From assembly GCA_015178975.1 (NCBI GenBank), contig WHVD01000049.1:124001-188000 (forward strand): DNA of 64,000 bases, given 5' to 3'. The translations under genes and the position numbers were made by a program. How positions within the stretch are numbered: the stretch's first letter is position 1; the number at the start of each line of letters is the position of its first letter. Shown here in pieces: positions 22,113-33,539 of this stretch. The notes beneath the pieces are model-generated. The model was not told the DNA's origin. It saw only the letters and a list, made by a program, of their open reading frames with translations, and did no database searches. Source of the DNA: Hysterangium stoloniferum. Its lineage: Eukaryota > Basidiomycota > Agaricomycetes > Hysterangiales > Hysterangiaceae.

Positions 22113-22474
22113 TGTTAGAAAGTAGGATCTAATAGTAAACTCAGTCTCATATAACAGATATAACAGACTAATATATAAAATACCTAATAGTAAACTACAG
22201 CACATGTAAGTATACTGGAACACACAATAAAAGAAAACGGCTCACCTCAGTCTCGTATAACAGATATAACGGACTGAGGTGTGGGGGTATTCTGACTATA
22301 GTATATATACTAAGAATGGTAATTAGTGACAGGAACAAAGGTGATATGTAGTAAGGGGAATATGAGGCAACGAGAGCAACAAGACATGCGGGCCACACCT
22401 TGGTTCCTTATGTTTCCGCGTGGTCCCTTGACCCTGCATACTCTTGGCAAGAGGTTTTACGGTGTTATCCAACA
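22113..22474 (-). repeat. 5' LTR of the copia element
   Basis: 362 bp, the partner of 17070-17431, followed by TTTTA. Confidence 0.93.
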
Positions 22475-23402
22475 TTTTATTGTACTTTCAGATTAGTAGT
22501 ACAATTAACAGATATTCTATATAGTCATCTGCAAACATGTACTTAGCTCTCTAGTTTGTATATTGAATTAGTCTCAAAGTAGTCTTGACTTAGTCTAATC
22601 TACTCCTTTGTTCTTTTCGAGTTAATGCCAGCCGTGAGTGTATAATCAGATAAAGCCTTGTACCGGCATGGCAACGTGCTTGAGAAACTAGTTTTTAGTT
22701 CAGACTATAAAACTGACTAAAAAAAAAGTTCTTTTCATATTTTTTTATATTGACTGGCCGTACTCGCCAAGGCATTTGAGTTTGCCTGCCTAGCAGTGGA
22801 ATTAGGCAAAGCGCTTAGATCAACGATTAGTTTTTGGCGTCCAGAATTTTGATGACGTTGAAAGAAATTCAACATCATTGGGAACAAATCCGTTTAGTTT
22901 TTGGCGTCCAGAATCTTTCAATTTTTTCGTGAAATTTTGATGACGTTGAAAGAAATTCAACACCATTGGGAACAAATCCGTGTTGGGAAGGAAAGAATAA
23001 AAATGAAGATATCAACAATTGGATGTGAAAGTAGACATTTAAAATGAGGAAGAGAAGTCAATGCGGGAACAAAAAACCAAAAGGAGATGACTCGGCGCTG
23101 GCCAGAATCAAAGTCTATCTCATCCCATCTTGGACGAGCTGAAGGGATTTCTATTGATGCCTGTTAGTCGCATTCATGCATCCTCATTAGAGGGGCTTGC
23201 CTTGATTCCTCGCACTCCAATGGTATACGCCGTCTCGCCGACTCTGGGTGCCTCAGTCAATGAGGGCTGCCCACGACGGGGCGGAAAAACGTTTTTATTG
23301 GGATGTGGGGATGATAGCTCACGCCATCCTCGAGTTAAACATCTCTCTTGGGGTTGGTCGAATGTCTTCCAGATATCTAACAGCCCTGTGCTAGCAAGAC
23401 AC
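22475..23402. other. Intergenic DNA with a local tandem duplication
   Basis: This is the right flank of the copia insertion. It contains two adjacent copies (22828-22894 and 22895-22980) of a unit beginning TAGTTTTTGGCGTCCAGAAT and ending GGGAACAAATCCG. The second copy carries about 20 extra bases. An overlapping plus-strand frame at 23130-23666 is the antisense shadow of the gene that ends at 23403. Confidence 0.55.
22828..22980. repeat. Two-copy tandem repeat
   Basis: Units of 67 and 86 bp share both ends. The longer copy has an internal insert of about 20 bp after the GTCCAGAAT block. Confidence 0.75.
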
Positions 23403-24415
23403 TCAATGGTAATCATTGATGGACTGGGGATAGTTATCTCCCAGTCGGGTTGTCGCCTGCAAGGCGTATTGCGCGGCCGTCTGCAGAGGATTGGACGAAA
23501 GGGGTATTGGGGTGGGGAGATGTGTCGTACTGAAAAGATACTCTGTTCGGATGACATCTTGCGGCTGGGCAGCGTTGTTGGTTGGGAGGTGACCATGTGT
23601 TTGTGTCATTGTGGTGCCATGCGGGGGCTCTTGATCATGTACCACATGGCTCAAGAGTCTGAGTGAATCGGCTCGCGCCAGAAGGGGGAGAAGGACTTCT
23701 AACTGGCCTCGATCGTGAAGCTGGTTTATTGTGTAGTCAATAGCTCGGGGGGTGATAGACCACTACAAGGCAAATACAATCAGGATATTGATGTTGCACA
23801 GGTGAGGTAGCATTGGGAAGTGAATACTGACCTTGATTTCCTCAGGCGAGCTCGTTCCTTGCGACGCAATCATTCCCAGCGCAAGCGTGTCCGGAACACA
23901 TTGGAAGAGATCTCTGTTATTCCACAATACCCTGAGAACGGAGTTCTTTTGATCTGGTAAGTACTGTCCTATTCCATGTATGAAGTTGCCATCGGTTCTG
24001 CTTACAGTCTTTCCCCCTTTCCCCCACTTAATCCCAGGGTACTTGAGGCGGGATGCTACCACTAATTCATGCGCCGTTAGTACCCCATTTGGAGCACCGA
24101 ACAATATCGAAAGAACGATAACATATTTGTGGTAACATAGTGTCGGGTTACCATCGATGTCCTGAAGAGCAAGGATATTTCCGCCTGTGCCAGGCTCCTG
24201 TCCACCAGCTGGATGGTATTAGGTAATGATAGTGTCCGTAAACGCGCTGGCTTACGATTCTTTCTCTCCCATTCATCAAACCAGGCTTGGTGTTCTGGAG
24301 AGGGATAGTATTCCCTCAGGCGCGACGGCCTGGGAATCGCAACCTTGCTCTCCCGAGTGGGTTCCGGATGGGGGGGGGGGAATATTCCCATAACCTCTTT
24401 GGAGGTGTATGGCAT
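23403..24415 (-). CDS. Uncharacterised protein, 298 residues; weak winged-helix resemblance
   Basis: Three exons, 24256-24415, 23832-24208 and 23403-23762, join with GTAAGC...CAG and GTCAGT...TAG introns and total 897 nt, an exact codon multiple. The start MPYTSKEVMGIF is the first ATG in the frame; the C11 run near 24371 (seen as G on the plus strand) lies inside the PPPH part of this frame. A middle stretch (CYHKYVIVLSILFGAPNGVL ... YPGIKWGKGGK ... LPDQKNSVLRVLWNNRDLF) faintly recalls the order of forkhead/winged-helix DNA-binding domains. That is a guess. The tail is Gln/Pro/Thr-rich. Clean splicing and frame support a real gene. Confidence 0.7.
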
Positions 24416-25123
24416 TGAATAATGCTACACGGGTATAAGACATAAGTATATGTGATCTCACATCAAGCACGGACATTTTAAAAGGCTATGGTACAACCTT
24501 GCGTGTCAAAGCGCAATAGAGCTAAGTAATATGCTTGAGAAAAACTACAGAAAACAGCCACGTAAGGCGTTGACGCAAAGGTATTTTTTCTAGTGAGTTT
24601 AAGCCAAAAGTACGCGATGGCCTGATCAAGCTCATATGAGAACGGGTGTGACCTCGATTAATGAACTGCACGTACTATTATCAAAAACTACCGGGATGTC
24701 CGTGTCGAGCGATTCTTCACTTGATATCGTAGGTGGCGTCCTCAGCAGATTTTTGGTAATGATTGTACGATAGAAAGTATTAGGATATGTTGAAAACGTT
24801 TATGAAGTTGTTTTATGTTTTATGCTGACGCTTGAATGTCCTCACTGCGAGTGGATATGGGTAGGCCTTGGGACCCTCGGAGAGTGGGAAAAAGACTGGC
24901 AGAGAACAATATACAAATAACCGGAACATTCAAAGTGGCGTTGTCGGCTATTCTAAGCGAAGCAACCAGTTTCGCAGGACGGTGCAGAACGGATGTGGTC
25001 CGTGTAGCTCAAAGTGTGCCATGCTCAAATGGAATCGCTACTTTCAAAGATGGTCTTAACTAAGTTCTTCTTGACTTGGAACTTTTGACAGCTTGGAGAA
25101 TGGTTTATATTCTGTAAGTACTA
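24416..25123. other. Promoter-side intergenic DNA
   Basis: This is the 5' flank of the 23403-24415 gene. Short frames at 24836-25063 lack any family signal. Confidence 0.4.
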
Positions 25124-25672
25124 TACACATCAGGAGTTACAACATTTAAGGTGGCACTAAAATATTATCTAAACCTGTTTACAAAACTTTAAGTCCTAAA
25201 ATGGACTTGAACTCAGTTATTACCACAATTTTAGACATGATCTGAACTTGTTGTTTAGGACACACTTTTACCAGAGTTTTTATTCTAAGTCCAGACAAAT
25301 GTTTACCCCTTATAGAAACCTCAAGTCTGAACATAGGTTTAAAAATAAAATAAAACCCTAAGTTTTGCAATGACCTTAAACTAATTGCATGGGCAGGTGA
25401 TGAGTGGGCAATTAGTTTAAGGTCATTGCAAAACTTAGGGTTTTATTTTATTTTTAAACCTATGTTCAGACTTGAGGTTTCTATAAGGGGTAAACATTTG
25501 TCTGGACTTAGAATAAAAACTCTGGTAAAAGTGTGTCCTAAACAACAAGTTCAGATCATGTCTAAAATTGCAGTAATAACTGAGTTCAAATCCATTTTAG
25601 GACTTAAAGTTTTGTAAACAGGTTTAGATAATATTTTAGTGCCGCCTTAAATGTTGTAACTCCTGATGTGTA
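25124..25672. mobile_element. Foldback MITE with 265-bp arms, TA target duplication
   Basis: The left arm 25124-25388 and right arm 25408-25672 are inverted copies of equal length with about four mismatches by eye, separated by a 19-nt spacer. The ends read TACACATCAGG / CCTGATGTGTA, and TA lies directly outside each end, as for Tc1/mariner-type transposition. There is no transposase. A frame of 63 codons appears once in each arm on opposite strands and is only the mirror of itself. A transcript across it would form a long hairpin. Confidence 0.85.
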
Positions 25673-25955
25673 TATGACACATTGATGAAACTTGCTCTAT
25701 TGTGTCCTAAACGTTTTTTCGCTAGTCAGAAACAGCCTTCTCTTGGTTAGAGATGTGTTCTGCATCGTTAGCTATAATTCTCAGATAAATATGCTTGTTG
25801 TTTGAGCTTCTTCAAATTCTCCCAAGAAAAATCATCCCTGTCATTTGACCTCTGATCTATGAGAAATCGTTGTGACTCCCGTAGATCCTAAAATGACGAT
25901 TTGTGCTACACTCGTTCGCCTCCAAGTTCATATTTCCGAGCCAAAAGGTTGCTCC
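25673..25955. other. Unassigned gap
   Basis: No feature recognised. Confidence 0.4.
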
Positions 25956-26730
25956 TCAATTCGTTAAGAACAATCGAACTTTTGACAGGATCAAGCTCCG
26001 ATCAGTGCGAAACTTGGTCAAAGTGGGCGGATTGAGGTGGAATTCCCTTGCGGGGAGGCTAACCCTGTCGTAGATGCTCTCGAACACGACGTCAAAGGCG
26101 TGGTTAATAACGCGTTCTAGAGTGACCTTCCACTTTCTATTGGGCCATCCGACAGGGAAACGAACCATCATACCCTTAGTAGTTGATCATAGAGATCGGC
26201 GATGCAGAGTATGCGTATCATCCCAGTGGTGCGCAAGTTCACCGACCTGAAACACTTCCTTGAGTACAACCCTTGCATATAATGAAGCAATACATCAAGA
26301 GAGTTCCAACTGGGTGTCTATTCCCGCCGTAGGCATTCCCCACGGTCCGTAACAGGTAGTGCACATGCACTGAATTTCTATAGACTAATCATTCGTTTCA
26401 GATTTTCCAGCTAAGGGCTTTATGGCTATACTTTAAAGCTGGTCCAATGAGAGAGAAACCGACTGTGGATACCAGTACGTACTCATTCGCATTGACGCAG
26501 TCTCGATCTCCTTGCGCACACTGGCGGGGGAGAAAATGCCAAGTTGAACAAGGACGAGCACTACCAGCTCACTTGCCGTGATTGTAACCTCTTTTTATAC
26601 CTGCGCAGTTCAATAAGAACAGTTTCCTTCCACCGTGGAATCACCGGCTGTCCAGCAACTACGATGGTGACTCCTGTAGATCGAGCAATGGTCGATTGGC
26701 AATAGGTTCGGCATATGGGGATCATGGCGG
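25956..26730 (-). CDS. Possible host gene of unknown function, fragmentary
   Basis: The last exon-like piece (25956-26171) reads MVRFPVGWPNRKWKVTLERV and continues through HAFDVVFESIYDRVSLPARE, a well-balanced protein sequence. Upstream on the same strand near 26600-26730 another open piece starts MIPICRTYCQS and contains VTIVVAGQPVIPRWKETV. Intervening pieces do not join convincingly. No family recognised; it may be a decayed gene. Confidence 0.35.
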
Positions 26731-27029
26731 TGCGGATGCTTTAATTTTCAAAGAGGTTTAAACTTGAAATTTATGCACCCGACAATATACAGGCACATCT
26801 CCTATCACCTTTATTCATCTTTCTCTTCTCCTTGCTGTAGAGGGCGTCTATATTTAACGAGGACCGTGCCCTATGCAAGACAATACGAAACCATTAATTC
26901 CCCTTTCCATATTCTTGTAAGTCCATGTCCCTCTAGTTATATTCCCCGCGCAAGTATCATATTTACAATATTGTATTTTACTAGAGTAAATCAGTTTGGA
27001 ACTCGACGGCTAAGTGCTGCCTATTCTCG

Positions 27030-27310
27030 GAGGCTCCTGGAGCATCCCAAGATAGTTTTCTCCCAGCGCTTAAACCACTTTACTGATGTACTCCCTATGC
27101 AGGCGGGGAAGCGGAAAAGGCGGGGGAGGGCTGAGGGTCGCGTTGGGGTCTGAACCGTTGAATTCGCTGTTTTCAAATTCTTCGTCGATGCCTCAGATGC
27201 TTGGGGAGGGCGGTGAGGAGTTGTTAGGCTGGGAAGAACTTGACGATGGGCCTTCGTAGTAGGTACCTTCTTCGTTTCGTAAGTAGTGTTTAACGGAGAC
27301 GCTGAGAAGG
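27030..27310 (-). pseudogene. Broken host gene fragment, Ser/Pro-rich
   Basis: One minus-strand frame reads GTYYEGPSSSSSQPNNSS, then EEFENSEFNGSDPNATLSPP and LPRLHREYISKVV, then ALGENYLGMLQEPPRI. It has the look of a real protein but is interrupted by two in-frame stops (near 27190 and 27080) not explained by an intron with good ends. An overlapping frame is open but has poorer composition. Identity unknown. Confidence 0.3.
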
Positions 27311-28763
27311 AATGAGAAATAATCTGGTTCTCTTCTCTTCCCTTTTGTTTTTTGAAAAAAGGGGGGTTATACTCATACTGATGCAAAACCTTCGGTTAGG
27401 TTGAAGACTGATGTCCTCTCTACTAGCTTCCAGGATCTCAGCTCTTTGGGTATTCTACCCTGATTTTCTGGTGTTGCGGCTGACGTATCTAGTAACTATT
27501 AGTAATGGTAAAAATTATTCTCAAGTCCAAGAAAACGAACCAGGTACTTGAATCCAAACCATTCGTATCAGGGTCCAACTCTACATCAGTAAAATGGGCA
27601 TGTTGTAAGCCTGGCCACCTTACCACATACGCCACCATTCCCTACCACTCCCTTTGTTCGACTAATCAAGCATTCCTTGTGTCGCCACTCAATCACCCTT
27701 GACCATTGTTCTCCCATCAACCTTTGTTCTCCTTTTCCTTTTCCTGCCACATCTTCCTTGTCTTCAGGCACCTTTTGTACCACAATCTTATTGTTCCAAG
27801 CAGATATATAAGTACACATTCCACAGTGATAAGAGAACAATCTTTTGACCATGAAATCCCTTCTCACTCTTCCCTAGGGAACCTCACATTCATCTTGTAT
27901 CATACTGCTATTAAAATAAAGAAAACTTAGTCCGTGTTGACCGAGTGAGGCTGATAACAACAGCCTTTCACATGTGCTCTGGAGCCTCTGGGAGGCTCCA
28001 GCGGCACTGGAGTATTCAGAGAACATCACCCAGTTTCAAATGCTCTTAGAGCCACAATATCTCTCATGAATATCTTTCTCTCACTACTCTCACTACTCCT
28101 ATTACTTTAGTTGTTCCATCTCTATTTATAATATATTTAATGAATATTTATCTAGAAAAATAAATTTGAAAAATTCAAATGTGATTCTGTTTTAAAAAGT
28201 GGTTAATTGATGTTATCATGGATTAGTACCAGTAGTACTAATGCTAAATTACGAAATATTTTTATGCTTGCCAATCATCAAAAACCATCAAGTCACTGCA
28301 TCCAATTCCACCTGCCCCCTCAAACTTGAGCCTCTAATCCAAAGCTGCATCCAATTCCACCCGCCCCCTCAAATTCGAGCCTCTAATCTGAAGCCACATC
28401 AGTCTCAATTTCCCCAGATGTGAAGTTATCCTCAAGATCAGACTCTCCTCCATTGGTGAGTTTCACCCTGCCATCAAACATTAGCAGTAAAAATAGAAAT
28501 TCAATAATTTACTTACATGCCGGTTCTAGAGAGTTCTTCCTGAAGGCCTACCAGGACATGAGGAACTTTCTTGGACATTCTATCAAGGAAACTGAGAATT
28601 GTTCAGTAAGTTTTCATATATTCTTGCTTATTCATGTCAATGTTGACATGTTGGCCAGATGTCCTGAGTTCAGACAGTGAATTAGAAAGGGATGGTTAGT
28701 CAGGGCAACAAATAAACAATAAATAAAATAAAATAAAATAGAATAAAAAGCATACTGCCATGG
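27311..28763. other. Repeat-derived or intergenic DNA
   Basis: No protein family recognised in the short frames on either strand. It includes a short AAAAT/AAAATA microsatellite at about 28710-28750 and the tandem repeat at 28296-28393. Confidence 0.4.
28296..28393. repeat. Two-copy 49-bp tandem repeat
   Basis: Two adjacent 49-bp units begin CTGCATCCAATTCCAC and end GAGCCTCTAATC plus five bases, with about five differences. Confidence 0.8.
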
Positions 28764-29565
28764 TGTTACAACCAGAAATCCTGCTGGACTCCGGGCACTA
28801 ACTTATACGCACCCATTATCAGTTCACCGGAATTCCCACCAGACTCCGTACATCAGCCTTGTCTACGTTCAACTTCATTATGTTGTGTTTCAGTCACCGG
28901 AATACTCACCGGACTCTGTCTATGTCTATGTCCGACCTCGTCCTGCGCGTCAGTCGCTGGACCCTGCTCAGAATACCCGTCTTCCCTCTAACAGAGCCCC
29001 GTTCCCGTTTTAGTCAAATGACCTGTCACGATTCGGACTCCGCTCCTGCTCCATTTCCCGTTATGGTTCATGATTTGTCACTATTCGGACTCCGCTCCGT
29101 TCTGTCCCATTCCTAACACCAATTTGGTGTTTATTATTCCCATTTTATGTTTTGCTCGTTTCGTTTCATCATTACTGGATTTGGTATGACATTCACTCCA
29201 CGGTCTATTTAAACTGGCAGATGTTGTACATACAATCCAGTCAGAAAATCAGCTTATGTAGATTCCCCCCAGTAATCTAATACATTTTCTGCTCTAAAAC
29301 CCTACTTGATTCACACCACTCACACTAGTTGGAGCCCACAGGCTCCAGCGCATCTGTCTCTCTCACCAATCTTGACTCACGACCCACAACCTCCGACCCA
29401 CGACCCCTCAACCCATGACCCCTACCCAGACTCCCTGGGATTCCCGTCCGTCCATCTGAAATTGGACAACACGATCTAGCGAGGGTGCAGCCTATAAGCT
29501 GAAGCCAAGTCCTACTGGATATCCCGCAGGTTTCTCCAGAAACCTACCCTGTACGTATCCTAACA
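28764..29565 (+). mobile_element. Solo LTR, 802 bp (family L1)
   Basis: It begins TGTTACAACCAG, ends GTATCCTAACA and is flanked by a perfect CATGG duplication. A TATA-like TATTTAAA near 29207 sets the plus orientation. The copies at 38074-38893 and 39878-40690 are the same family reversed. It carries the shared motif (here inverted) at about 29480-29514 and a GT-rich imperfect short repeat just before it. The element is reduced to one LTR. Confidence 0.9.
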
Positions 29566-30516
29566 CATGGATGCAATCACAATCATCTCCAAAGAAACAG
29601 GGGAAAGTGCACTGGTAGAGAGCCTTGCAGGGCTATCCTTGGCAACAAAGCCAACTTGGTGGATGAGGGTGGTTATGTGGTTATGTGGTTATATGTATAT
29701 GGGGATGATGGAAAGCTTTCACAGTGTAGTGTGTTTCATGTAATAATCAGTAGTCTTCTCTGGTAATGAGTTATATAGAAAGTCAGTTTCCAATGTTGCA
29801 TTTGTATATGTATGTAAGTGCAAGGGAATTTCCTGACTGACATTAGACAATTTTTGTATTCCAATATATTCAATATATTTTTGGTTTTAAAAAGTGCCAC
29901 CACATTTACTCAGTCATCATTGACAATTAGTCCTTCACTGCCAATTGCAGTGGCTGAAGTAAAAAATCATTGAGGATCTGTATGACTGGGAGAAACACTA
30001 TTATAAGCACAGTAATAGAGTTTACCTCCTATTGTAAGTTTGACTCCTAAGCCCAAGTCCTTGAGACTTGCACATAATGGTATATTCTCAACATCACTTT
30101 GGCAATGCCTCATACTTAATCAAGGGCTCTCAGACCCATACCATGCAGTGATCCTGCTGCCTGCATGCATATGCATGCCATCCCTGTTGGAATGATTCCA
30201 AATTTGGAGTATGCCTGGCATTTGTCTTGAACAAACCATGACAGTGGGTATCCCAGCTATCTATCAGGGACCCATTTAATTCCTTGGACCTTGAGATCCA
30301 TGGTTTTCCTTCCACTTTAAGTCTTGATTTTCAGTCACATTCCTATGAATGTTGTCTGTGTCTGCATTTCAGTGGTGGTCTACTTGTCCACTAGGGTCAC
30401 TATGTTGTGCCCCAATCCCTTCTCTTATTCTAATACTAAGGCATGCAAGGTCTGAGTGGTATAGACACTTGTTAAGATACATATATGCAAGAGGAGGCTC
30501 TATGTCAGGGAGCCAA
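29566..30516. other. Unassigned DNA
   Basis: A 61-codon minus-strand frame at 30130-30315 has no family signal. No repeat boundary identified. Confidence 0.4.
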
Positions 30517-31525
30517 TATTAGGATCCCTGTCATTTCGGACCCCTACCAGCTGTTTTAGCCCTGTAGCTCTCCAGTGTCCCACTATCAGTACCCCCACTC
30601 ACAGTAGAACCACTTGCGGTGCCCTCAACACTTGTTTTCTTGTACCTTAATACCTTAGCCTTCTGTCCCATCTCCATCCTGTTCACTCCCCTGTCACTGT
30701 TCCACACACACATCCTAGTTGCCACCTCACACCTTTTCCAAATGCTTTGTTATATTGTATTTAGTCTCATTTGGATTCCCATTCATTTCCCTACTTCCTT
30801 TTGACCTGTCATCATTCTTGCTTCTCTGATCAGCCTTCTGATCATCCATCTCACTGTAGTATAAAGCTCCTTCATGTATGCTACAGTTTCTTCAGTTAGA
30901 ATATCAACTTAGATTACCCCTTTTTAGTTCTCAAGTCATATTGTTCCTATCTAATACCCTTGAAAGTGTCTATGGCAAGCTGAAACCCCTTATCTCATGA
31001 CTGTTTATGTTGCACCCTCATATGAACTGTTAAGGTGCTCTGGTATTTCAAGCAGAGTGGATAGTATGATAAGAACTGAAAACAACACTTAGCTCACTTA
31101 ACTGGGGGGCTGATATACTAAGATCTGTAAAGTAGAGGGTCATGGCTGATGACACCTTGGAGGGTATTAGGGAGGGAGTAAGCAGACTGAAGACTAAATG
31201 AGGGTAATCTAAGTGGATATTTAAACTGAGTAGGAGTAGGAACTTCATACAAAGGTGTAATAGATGAGTGTCGGGCCAATCAAGAAAGCAGGAAGCAGTA
31301 ATGGGTCAAAAGAAGCATGGAAAAGGGTAGGGATCATACTAGAACTACATATGATGTAGTAAAGCATTCTAGAGGGTATGAGGTGGCAAAATATTGTTTA
31401 CACATAAAACTGGTAATGGGAGGGTGTCAGGACAGAGATGGGATGGAATGATGAAAAGGGAAAACCATAGTGAAATAAGTGTCAGGGTGCTGTAGGCAGT
31501 GACATTGTGGTTGGGGGTACTGAAT
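30517..31525. mobile_element. Head-to-head pair of partial LTRs (family L2)
   Basis: 30517 to about 30960 matches the start of the L2 LTR at 61112 in the same direction. From about 30970 to 31525 the same family appears reversed, so the ends form an imperfect inverted repeat (for example 30597-30910 against 31220-31520). Neither half is complete. It could be an inversion within one LTR plus a second insertion. Confidence 0.6.
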
Positions 31526-31999
31526 AGCAGGAAGCTGGGGGGTGGGGAGAATAGAACAAGTTTGCAGGGGGCTGAATGACTGGGATACTAACAACACTCC
31601 AGGACTGTACAGACACCCTTTTGACTTTCCTGATGTAGTTCCAGCTGTTGATGATCAACCTAGGCTCTCCTTTTATTACTCTCTTCCCGCAGAAGTTGAA
31701 GGAATGGGAAGTGGCATAGCCCTGAAAAATATGACAGAAGAACTCATGAAAGCCTCAGTTCATAACATGGTTATTTCCCCCTAATTATTTCTCTGACAGA
31801 GCAATTATAGAGAAACCCCCATGGAAGGACATTGCTGTTTCCAGAGACATGATGAGGACATATATCATTGCTTGTTCATATGCAATCCTTACACAAGTCA
31901 TAGAAGCCTATGGGAAAGGAGGTATGGTTGAGCTGCCAAATTGATTTGATTTCTACTATCCATCCCAAAACCACATCTGGTTTGTTTCACTATGTAAAT
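31526..31999. other. Unassigned DNA, possibly the 5' part of the hAT transposon
   Basis: An 80-codon plus frame (31542-31784) and a following open stretch (RDMMRTYIIACSYAIL) may belong to the hAT transposase upstream region, but I see no motif that settles it. Confidence 0.3.
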
Positions 32000-32056
32000 G
32001 CATGGCAGAATGGATGCAGGTATGCACATGACCATAATGTGTAAGATGAAGCTCAT

Positions 32057-32487
32057 TGTCACGAATTGATTATTCTTCAATAAAGTCGAATAATATTCTA
32101 CTAATCAAACTCGAAAGCCTTGTTCGACGAAGTATATATTCACCCTGTCGATGAAGTAAGAGGCTATTACCAGTCGCAAGAACTCACGGAAGTATTTGTC
32201 GAAGAAGTTACAACAAGATAGATTACTAGTATCACTAATTTACAGATATTTCGACTGACTTCCCTCGCTCCTTTCATAGCCCTTTTATGCTTTTCTTTGT
32301 ATCATTATGACTATGTTATGAACTAATAATGAAATCATACATGACATCGAAATGAGACATGTCGAAAGAGATTCAATGGTGTCGAATAATGTTCGGGTTT
32401 GTCAAGTTGAATTTGATGAGTTGAAGAGTTGTCGAAAGTTACCTTTGAATATTCGTGACAATATTGTGACTTGTGATGGTTGTGACA
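32057..32487 (-). repeat. 3' LTR of the gypsy element
   Basis: 431 bp, TGTCACGAATT...GGTTGTGACA. The purine tract AAAGGGAGGATA abuts it on the inner side. Confidence 0.92.
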
Positions 32488-32566
32488 GTATCCTCCCTTT
32501 GTGACTGAGCCCACAAGGTCGGAGTTTGAAAAGTTTTTCATCGTCTATTTCCATGTTCATCAATCA

Positions 32567-33402
32567 ATGTCTGATATAGAAGTCGATCAACTCGAATCAG
32601 GGTCCGAGTTTTTGGGTTTCAAGGATAGATATGCAGTTGTTGATGCAGTTGGTAAGTGAATTTCTGGGATTTCTTTAAATTAGTTAATAAGTTATTTTTT
32701 AGAAGAAATTCCCAAAAAGCAGATAGCAGACTGTGAAGAACCATTCAATAAGGTGACTCGTAAGGGAATTGGGATGCAATGGGAATTTGAGGCAAAATCG
32801 GAAAATTCGTAATTTTTCAGTTTTGTCAAATTTTTGTTGAATTTTGCTAATTTGTTTTTTCCAGTTGCACCATGTGTTTTAACATGAATTTCGTGTGCAA
32901 GAAGAGTAATGCATCGTCAAATTGTGATCAGTGCAATTGATTGCATCGGGCCTGCTATTGGACTGTAAATAGGCCAGCCAGAAAACCACGTCGAAACTGA
33001 AAAAAGAGTCGAAATGTGATTGAAGAATCGGAGAATGAAAGTGAAAATGGTAGTCCAGGGATTCGTAAACTGGGACAAAGGAAGAATATTCATCACAACA
33101 TCATATCGAGAATGTCAAATTTTTCGAGACGGTTGAGAAAGTTGGAAAATCGGTCAGATAATCACTTGGAGAAAGAAATAAAATTGATCGGTGAAAGGAT
33201 GTCAAAATTGGAAGAAACGATGGAAGATTTAATCGGTGAGGTCAAAGCATTTAGAAAGGATTTTTTGGTTTTGTCGAAGAAATTGGTCAAAAGTGGCAAT
33301 TTTAGTGAGGAGACTGATATTAGTGTTAATAGTGGAAGATTTAGAGGGGCATGGTTTGATAAGATGGCAGAGTTGAGAGAGGAAGGAATTGAGGATTTGT
33401 AG
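32567..33402 (+). pseudogene. Antisense intron-bearing ORF inside the gypsy element: cysteine cluster plus coiled coil
   Basis: Between the chromodomain end of pol and the 3' LTR the opposite strand carries coding-like sequence. It has an acidic start (MSDIEVDQLESGSEF) near 32567, intron-like gaps with GTAAGT...TTTTAG and GTAATT...TTCCAG ends, and a cysteine-rich stretch near 32865-32960 (CTMCFNMNFVCKK, then C-x2-C and a CYW). An open 128-codon stretch (33016-33402) forms a charged coiled coil (SRRLRKLENRSDNHLEKEIK). The cysteine spacing recalls small zinc-binding clusters of fungal regulators. Antisense ORFs at this position are known in some plant gypsy elements. It is part of a fossil and is itself broken in a few places. 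Confidence 0.55.
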
Positions 33403-33539
33403 ATACTTAAAATTTTGATATAATTGATGTTTTTTGTGTTTTGATATTTTTTTTTGATTTTGTCGAATATGTCGAAATAAGTGTTGAAAGATAGTTAAAT
33501 GATATTTTTAATGTTGTGGAAGGTTTGGATATTTTTGAT

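Larger units (their letters stand above)
17070..22474 (-). mobile_element. Full-length Ty1/copia retrotransposon
   Basis: The element is 5,405 bp with two 362-bp LTRs that differ at only about four positions by eye, flanked by a perfect TTTTA duplication. The order on the minus strand is gag, protease, integrase, reverse transcriptase, RNase H, which is the copia order. Next to the 5' LTR (22113) the minus strand reads GGTTATGGGCC. This resembles the complement of the anticodon stem-loop of initiator tRNA-Met, the half-tRNA primer used by many copia elements. The purine tract GGTGAGGAGGAG abuts the 3' LTR. It looks nearly whole and recent, with about two breaks, confined to the gag region. 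Confidence 0.95.

Noticed and set aside
22828-22980. Possible CRISPR-like or regulatory array
   Set aside because: There are only two copies of unequal length in a eukaryotic context; a simple tandem duplication explains it.
25179-25617. Two 63-codon frames with almost the same protein on opposite strands
   Set aside because: They are mirror readings of the two arms of the foldback element; nothing indicates coding.
26764-27153. 129-codon plus-strand frame
   Set aside because: Its composition is poor and the minus strand gives a better protein-like reading over part of it, so neither is called as an intact gene.
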